Below, piece by piece: positions 7,533-10,373 of a stretch of DNA of 10,373 nt (position 1 is the stretch's first letter; every line of letters starts with the position of its first letter). The notes under the pieces are model-generated. The model worked only from the letters and a program-made list of their open reading frames with translations. It was not told where the DNA came from and did not search any database. A program made the position numbers and the translations under genes. Source of the DNA: an uncultured Actinomycetes bacterium (GTDB lineage Bacteria; Actinomycetota; Actinomycetes; Nanopelagicales; Nanopelagicaceae); the NCBI GenBank assembly GCA_903844585.1, contig CAIMUD010000051.1, forward strand, positions 1 through 10,373. Reading direction: 5' to 3'.

Positions 7533-7898
7533 GTGTCGAGCGTAAAAGCAATCAGAGGGGCCACCCAAGTTGAGGAAAATACAGTTGGGGCCATTAACGC
7601 TGCCACCCGCGAACTTCTACTGGAGATGCTTAAAGCTAACAGTATTGAAATCGCTGATGTGATTTCTGCAATTTTTACCGCTACTGCCGACCTCAACGCT
7701 TGCTTTCCTGCCAGCGCAGCGCGTGAAATCGGCTTTACCGAGACCCCACTTCTTTGCGCTGTGGAGATTGATGTTCCTGAAGGGCTGCCGCGCGTAGTGC
7801 GGATCTTGATCCACGCCAATTTCGGCGATTCCAGGGCTGAAATTGCCCATATCTACCTACACGGCGCTAAATCACTACGTATAGATATAGCAAAGTAG
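7533..7898 (+). CDS. aroH: Chorismate mutase, AroH class
   Basis: Monofunctional chorismate mutase converting chorismate to prephenate in the cytosol, the branch point to phenylalanine and tyrosine. The 121 residues match the trimeric AroH fold of Bacillus subtilis rather than the helical AroQ type. The active-site set keeps nearly the B. subtilis numbering: Arg8 (Arg7 there), Cys75, Glu78, Arg90, Tyr108 and Arg116. The signature FTATADLNACFPASAAREIG (48-67) is also present. The start is GTG at 7533; the reading MSSVKAIRGA places the active-site arginine at the usual distance from the N-terminus. It stops four bases before tyrA, which uses its product. No regulatory domain is attached, so feedback control probably falls on TyrA. 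Confidence 0.94.
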   Translation: MSSVKAIRGATQVEENTVGAINAATRELLLEMLKANSIEIADVISAIFTATADLNACFPASAAREIGFTETPLLCAVEIDVPEGLPRVVRILIHANFGDSRAEIAHIYLHGAKSLRIDIAK

Positions 7899-7902
7899 TT
7901 CG

Positions 7903-8964
7903 ATGGCGATCGCGAGCGTTCGAATAGTTGGTTCAGGGTTAATCGGAACCTCAATCGGCCTTGGGCTGGCCGCCAAAGGGCTTTCTGTGCAGATGGCAGA
8001 TGCTGACCCAAAAGCTCAGAAATTAGCCCAAGATCTTGTCGGAGCGCATCGGATGCAAGCTACAGAGATGACGATTTTTGCTCTTCCGACCTCGGAACTG
8101 AAATCAGCTGCAGAGGCTGAATATGCACTAAACCCAGCATCGAAATTTATTGATATAGCTTCCGTAAAGACTAAATCTATAGTTGAGGTAATAAGTAGCG
8201 GAATTCCTGTGGGTAGATTTTGTCCAACGCACCCGATGGCGGGGCGCGAAGTTGGGGGAGCCCAGTCAGCTAGAGGAGATCTTTTTATCGGTCGCCCTTG
8301 GATTATCTCTCCGTGCGGTGTTGATGCCGATGTTATTGAAGCTACGAAGGAGATTGTTGAATTACTTGGAGCCAAGGTCTTCGCTCTGGAAGCCGCCGAG
8401 CACGATAAAGCGATAGCGCTGATTTCCCATCTGCCACAACTAGTGGCTTCACTCCTAGCCAAGCAGCTTCTGCACGGTGATCCAAATTGGCTTGAACTGG
8501 CCGGAGCCGGGCTGCGAGATACGACCAGAATCGCCGCCTCTGACAGCAAGCTTTGGAGCGAAATCACTTCTCAGAATCGTGATCAAATTTTGCCCTTACT
8601 AGAAATGTTGCAAATTGATCTAGCCAAGACAATTACAGCATTTAAGAGTGCAGATCTAGTTGCAGACTCCGTCTCAAAACTAATTCACGATGGCAATAGT
8701 GGCCGCAATCGGATTCCTGGAAAGCATGGTGGGAAAGCTCGCAATTACACGCTTCTGCCAGTGGTAATTGAAGATAAACCGGGCCAGTTGGGTGCTCTAT
8801 TTAACGAATGCGCAAATGCAAAAGTCAATATTGAAGATTTAGCTATAGAGCATTCGCCGGGTCAATTTACCGGGCTAATCACGCTTTCACTATCTTCAGA
8901 TGATGCTCAAACCCTTTTTAAACACCTACTTGAGTGTGGTTGGAACGTACACGCACCTCGTTAG
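7903..8964 (+). CDS. tyrA: Prephenate dehydrogenase with C-terminal ACT domain
   Basis: Oxidative decarboxylation of prephenate to 4-hydroxyphenylpyruvate, the committed step to tyrosine. The 353 residues start with a Rossmann fold (VRIVGSGLIGTSIGLGLA, 6-23) whose second strand ends in ADAD (32-35), suggesting NAD use. Catalytic-domain motifs are CPTHPMAGRE with His110, SHLPQ with His176, and GAGLRDTTRIA (201-211). After a linker with KHGGKA (274-279), residues 283-353 form an ACT domain (LLPVVIEDKPGQLGALFNEC), the usual allosteric site for tyrosine. Arogenate as an alternative substrate cannot be excluded from sequence. The ATG is four bases after aroH with no clear ribosome-binding site, so coupling to aroH is likely. 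A 44-base gap precedes the next gene. Confidence 0.93.
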   Translation: MAIASVRIVGSGLIGTSIGLGLAAKGLSVQMADADPKAQKLAQDLVGAHRMQATEMTIFALPTSELKSAAEAEYALNPASKFIDIASVKTKSIVEVISSGIPVGRFCPTHPMAGREVGGAQSARGDLFIGRPWIISPCGVDADVIEATKEIVELLGAKVFALEAAEHDKAIALISHLPQLVASLLAKQLLHGDPNWLELAGAGLRDTTRIAASDSKLWSEITSQNRDQILPLLEMLQIDLAKTITAFKSADLVADSVSKLIHDGNSGRNRIPGKHGGKARNYTLLPVVIEDKPGQLGALFNECANAKVNIEDLAIEHSPGQFTGLITLSLSSDDAQTLFKHLLECGWNVHAPR

Positions 8965-8997
8965 ACTTATCTCGGAATCAAACTATGTATAGATGTG

Positions 8998-9003
8998 GGT
9001 GAG
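8998..9003 (+). promoter_or_regulatory. Ribosome-binding site of cmk-der
   Basis: GGTGAG ends five bases before the GTG at 9009. Together with the in-frame TGA at 9000-9002 it fixes the start of the fusion gene. An AT-rich run containing TATGTATAG (8984-8992) lies just before and might hold a promoter, but no clean -10/-35 pair can be assigned. Confidence 0.5.
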
Positions 9004-9008
9004 TCAAA

Positions 9009-10373
9009 GTGATCGTTGTTGCGATAGACGGCCCTAGTGGATCTGGAAAATCTAGTACCGCAAAATTTATCGCCCAAAGAGCTGGTTGGAATTATTTAGA
9101 TACTGGCGCTCTTTACAGAGCTGTAACTTGGTTGGCACTGAAGAACCACGCTGAGAGTTATAAAGATATTTTGCTTTGCATGATTGACAACACAATTAGA
9201 TTTGTCGCTTCACCGATTGCACCAACAGTTTTTTGTGGCGATATTGATGTCACAGCACTTATTCGTTCCGACGACGTCACCGAAAATGTCAGTAAAATTA
9301 GCGCCTTGCCTGAAATTCGCGCTGAACTTTTGGGGATTCAAAGAAAAATTATTTCGCAATCAGAGCGAGGAATTGTGGTTGAGGGGCGTGATATCGGCAC
9401 AGTTGTTGCCCCCGATGCACCGCTTAAGATCTATTTGACTGCAGATTTAGATGCCCGGGCTAATCGTCGGGCCGGAGAGTTGCTAACAGAAAGTAAGTCG
9501 ATAGATGAAGTTGGGCAATCTCTGCAGAATCGAGATTCCATAGATTCAAATCGAGCAATTTCACCTTTAGCCAAAGCGCAAGATGCTGTACATATTGATT
9601 CCACTGAACTCAATCTCCAAGAGACTGTCGATCGGATCTGGGAACTTCTGAAGGAGCGTTCACTACTAGGTCTGCCAATTGTTGCGATTCTAGGGCGCCC
9701 AAATGTTGGAAAATCAACGTTAATAAATCGATTTATTGGCAGACGTGAAGCGATAGTTGAAGATACGCCCGGTGTAACGCGCGACAGAGTCCAATATGAG
9801 TGCGAGTGGGGTGGACGTCGGTTCATCGTCATGGACACAGGTGGATGGGAATCCAAACCAGATGGAATATCTGTTCAAGTTAGCGCTGGCGCCGAGCTTG
9901 CCATGCAAGAAGCAGATGTATTGGCTTTTGTAGTAGATGCTCACGTCGGTGCGCTGGATGAAGATGATGTACTCGTACAAGAGTTACGCAAAGCAAAGAA
10001 GCCAACAGTTTTGGTTGCAAATAAAGTCGATAGTGACGTAGACGAATCTGATGCGCATGCTTTGTGGAATTTAGGTTTAGGGGAGCCACGTTTTGTTTCT
10101 GCGCTACACGGGCGAGGAAGTGGTGATTTGCTCGATCACATCGTGGCGGAGCTACCTGAAGTTGGTGGCGCACAGATTCAAGATGGTTACCGTCGAATCG
10201 CACTTATTGGAAGACCTAACGTTGGTAAATCAAGTTTACTCAATGCCATTGCGGGGGAGAATCGCTCAATCGTCGATGATGTTGCGGGAACTACACGCGA
10301 TCCAGTTGATGAGTTGATTGAATTCGGTGGGTCGATCTGGAGATTCGTAGATACTGCAGGATTGAAAAAACGC
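9009..10373 (+). CDS. cmk-der: Fused cytidylate kinase-GTPase Der, 3'-truncated
   Basis: One uninterrupted frame of 455 codons runs to the window edge. Residues 1-220 are cytidylate kinase (phosphorylates CMP and dCMP): P-loop [10 protein letters not shown] (7-16), substrate motif [10 protein letters not shown] (29-38), EGRDIGT (125-131) and the arginine-rich lid RANRRAGE. From about 223 it becomes Der (EngA), the double-GTPase needed for 50S subunit assembly. The first G domain has GRPNVGKST (229-237), TPGVTRD, DTGGWE and NKVD; the second starts at GRPNVGKSS and is cut after DTAGLKKR. The second domain's end and the C-terminal KH-like domain lie outside. The start is GTG 9009, preceded by GGTGAG and by an in-frame TGA at 9000. 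No stop separates the parts. Such bifunctional proteins are known in some actinobacteria. Confidence 0.94.
   Translation, partial: MIVVAIDGPSGSGKSSTAKFIAQRAGWNYLDTGALYRAVTWLALKNHAESYKDILLCMIDNTIRFVASPIAPTVFCGDIDVTALIRSDDVTENVSKISALPEIRAELLGIQRKIISQSERGIVVEGRDIGTVVAPDAPLKIYLTADLDARANRRAGELLTESKSIDEVGQSLQNRDSIDSNRAISPLAKAQDAVHIDSTELNLQETVDRIWELLKERSLLGLPIVAILGRPNVGKSTLINRFIGRREAIVEDTPGVTRDRVQYECEWGGRRFIVMDTGGWESKPDGISVQVSAGAELAMQEADVLAFVVDAHVGALDEDDVLVQELRKAKKPTVLVANKVDSDVDESDAHALWNLGLGEPRFVSALHGRGSGDLLDHIVAELPEVGGAQIQDGYRRIALIGRPNVGKSSLLNAIAGENRSIVDDVAGTTRDPVDELIEFGGSIWRFVDTAGLKKR

Noticed and set aside
7351..7545. 64-codon TTG-initiated frame in the AT-rich gap
   Set aside because: No ribosome-binding site at a good distance, no recognisable domain, and it runs into the aroH start in another frame.
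8016..8567. 183-codon antisense frame within tyrA
   Set aside because: Fully inside a well-supported gene, serine- and alanine-rich composition typical of antisense shadows, no known motif.
9431..9856. 141-codon antisense frame opposite the cmk-der junction
   Set aside because: Lies opposite conserved kinase and GTPase motifs; composition is that of a complementary shadow.

Overview
The window is a conserved chromosomal housekeeping block from an actinobacterium. The gene set pyrG, xerD, a ParA-type ATPase, scpA, scpB, a large-subunit pseudouridine synthase, cmk and der, in this order, is the classic actinobacterial neighbourhood. The low GC of many stretches (about 38-52% in 60-base rows counted by hand), the very short gaps and the fused cmk-der gene suggest a small-genome, low-GC lineage such as freshwater Nanopelagicales (acI, Planktophila-like). 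The lineage is an inference from gene order and composition, not a search result.

Left part (1-3593, + strand): the 3' portion of pyrG (CTP synthase, start outside the window), then ald (alanine dehydrogenase) two bases later, then xerD (tyrosine recombinase) overlapping ald by 11 bases. Middle (3604-4973, - strand): a two-gene operon read toward xerD, with a ParA/MinD-type ATPase followed, through an ATGA overlap, by a small basic protein with a ribbon-helix-helix-like C-terminus. The xerD/operon junction is only 10 bases and sits in three tandem heptamers that put a stop codon in all six frames.

Right part (4994-10373, + strand): scpA and scpB overlap by 8 bases and encode the kleisin and kite subunits of SMC condensin. 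Next come rluB, an AT-rich 281-base gap with palindromes and repeats, aroH and tyrA (chorismate to the tyrosine branch), and one open reading frame joining cytidylate kinase to the double-GTPase ribosome assembly factor Der, cut by the window end.

Functionally the block mixes nucleotide synthesis (PyrG, Cmk), chromosome handling (XerD, ParA plus partner, ScpAB), ribosome maturation (RluB, Der) and amino-acid metabolism (Ald, AroH, TyrA). The best lead for something under-described is the ParA plus RHH-like pair transcribed divergently from scpAB through a 20-base bidirectional start region. I saw no tRNA, rRNA, CRISPR array, insertion sequence or prophage gene.
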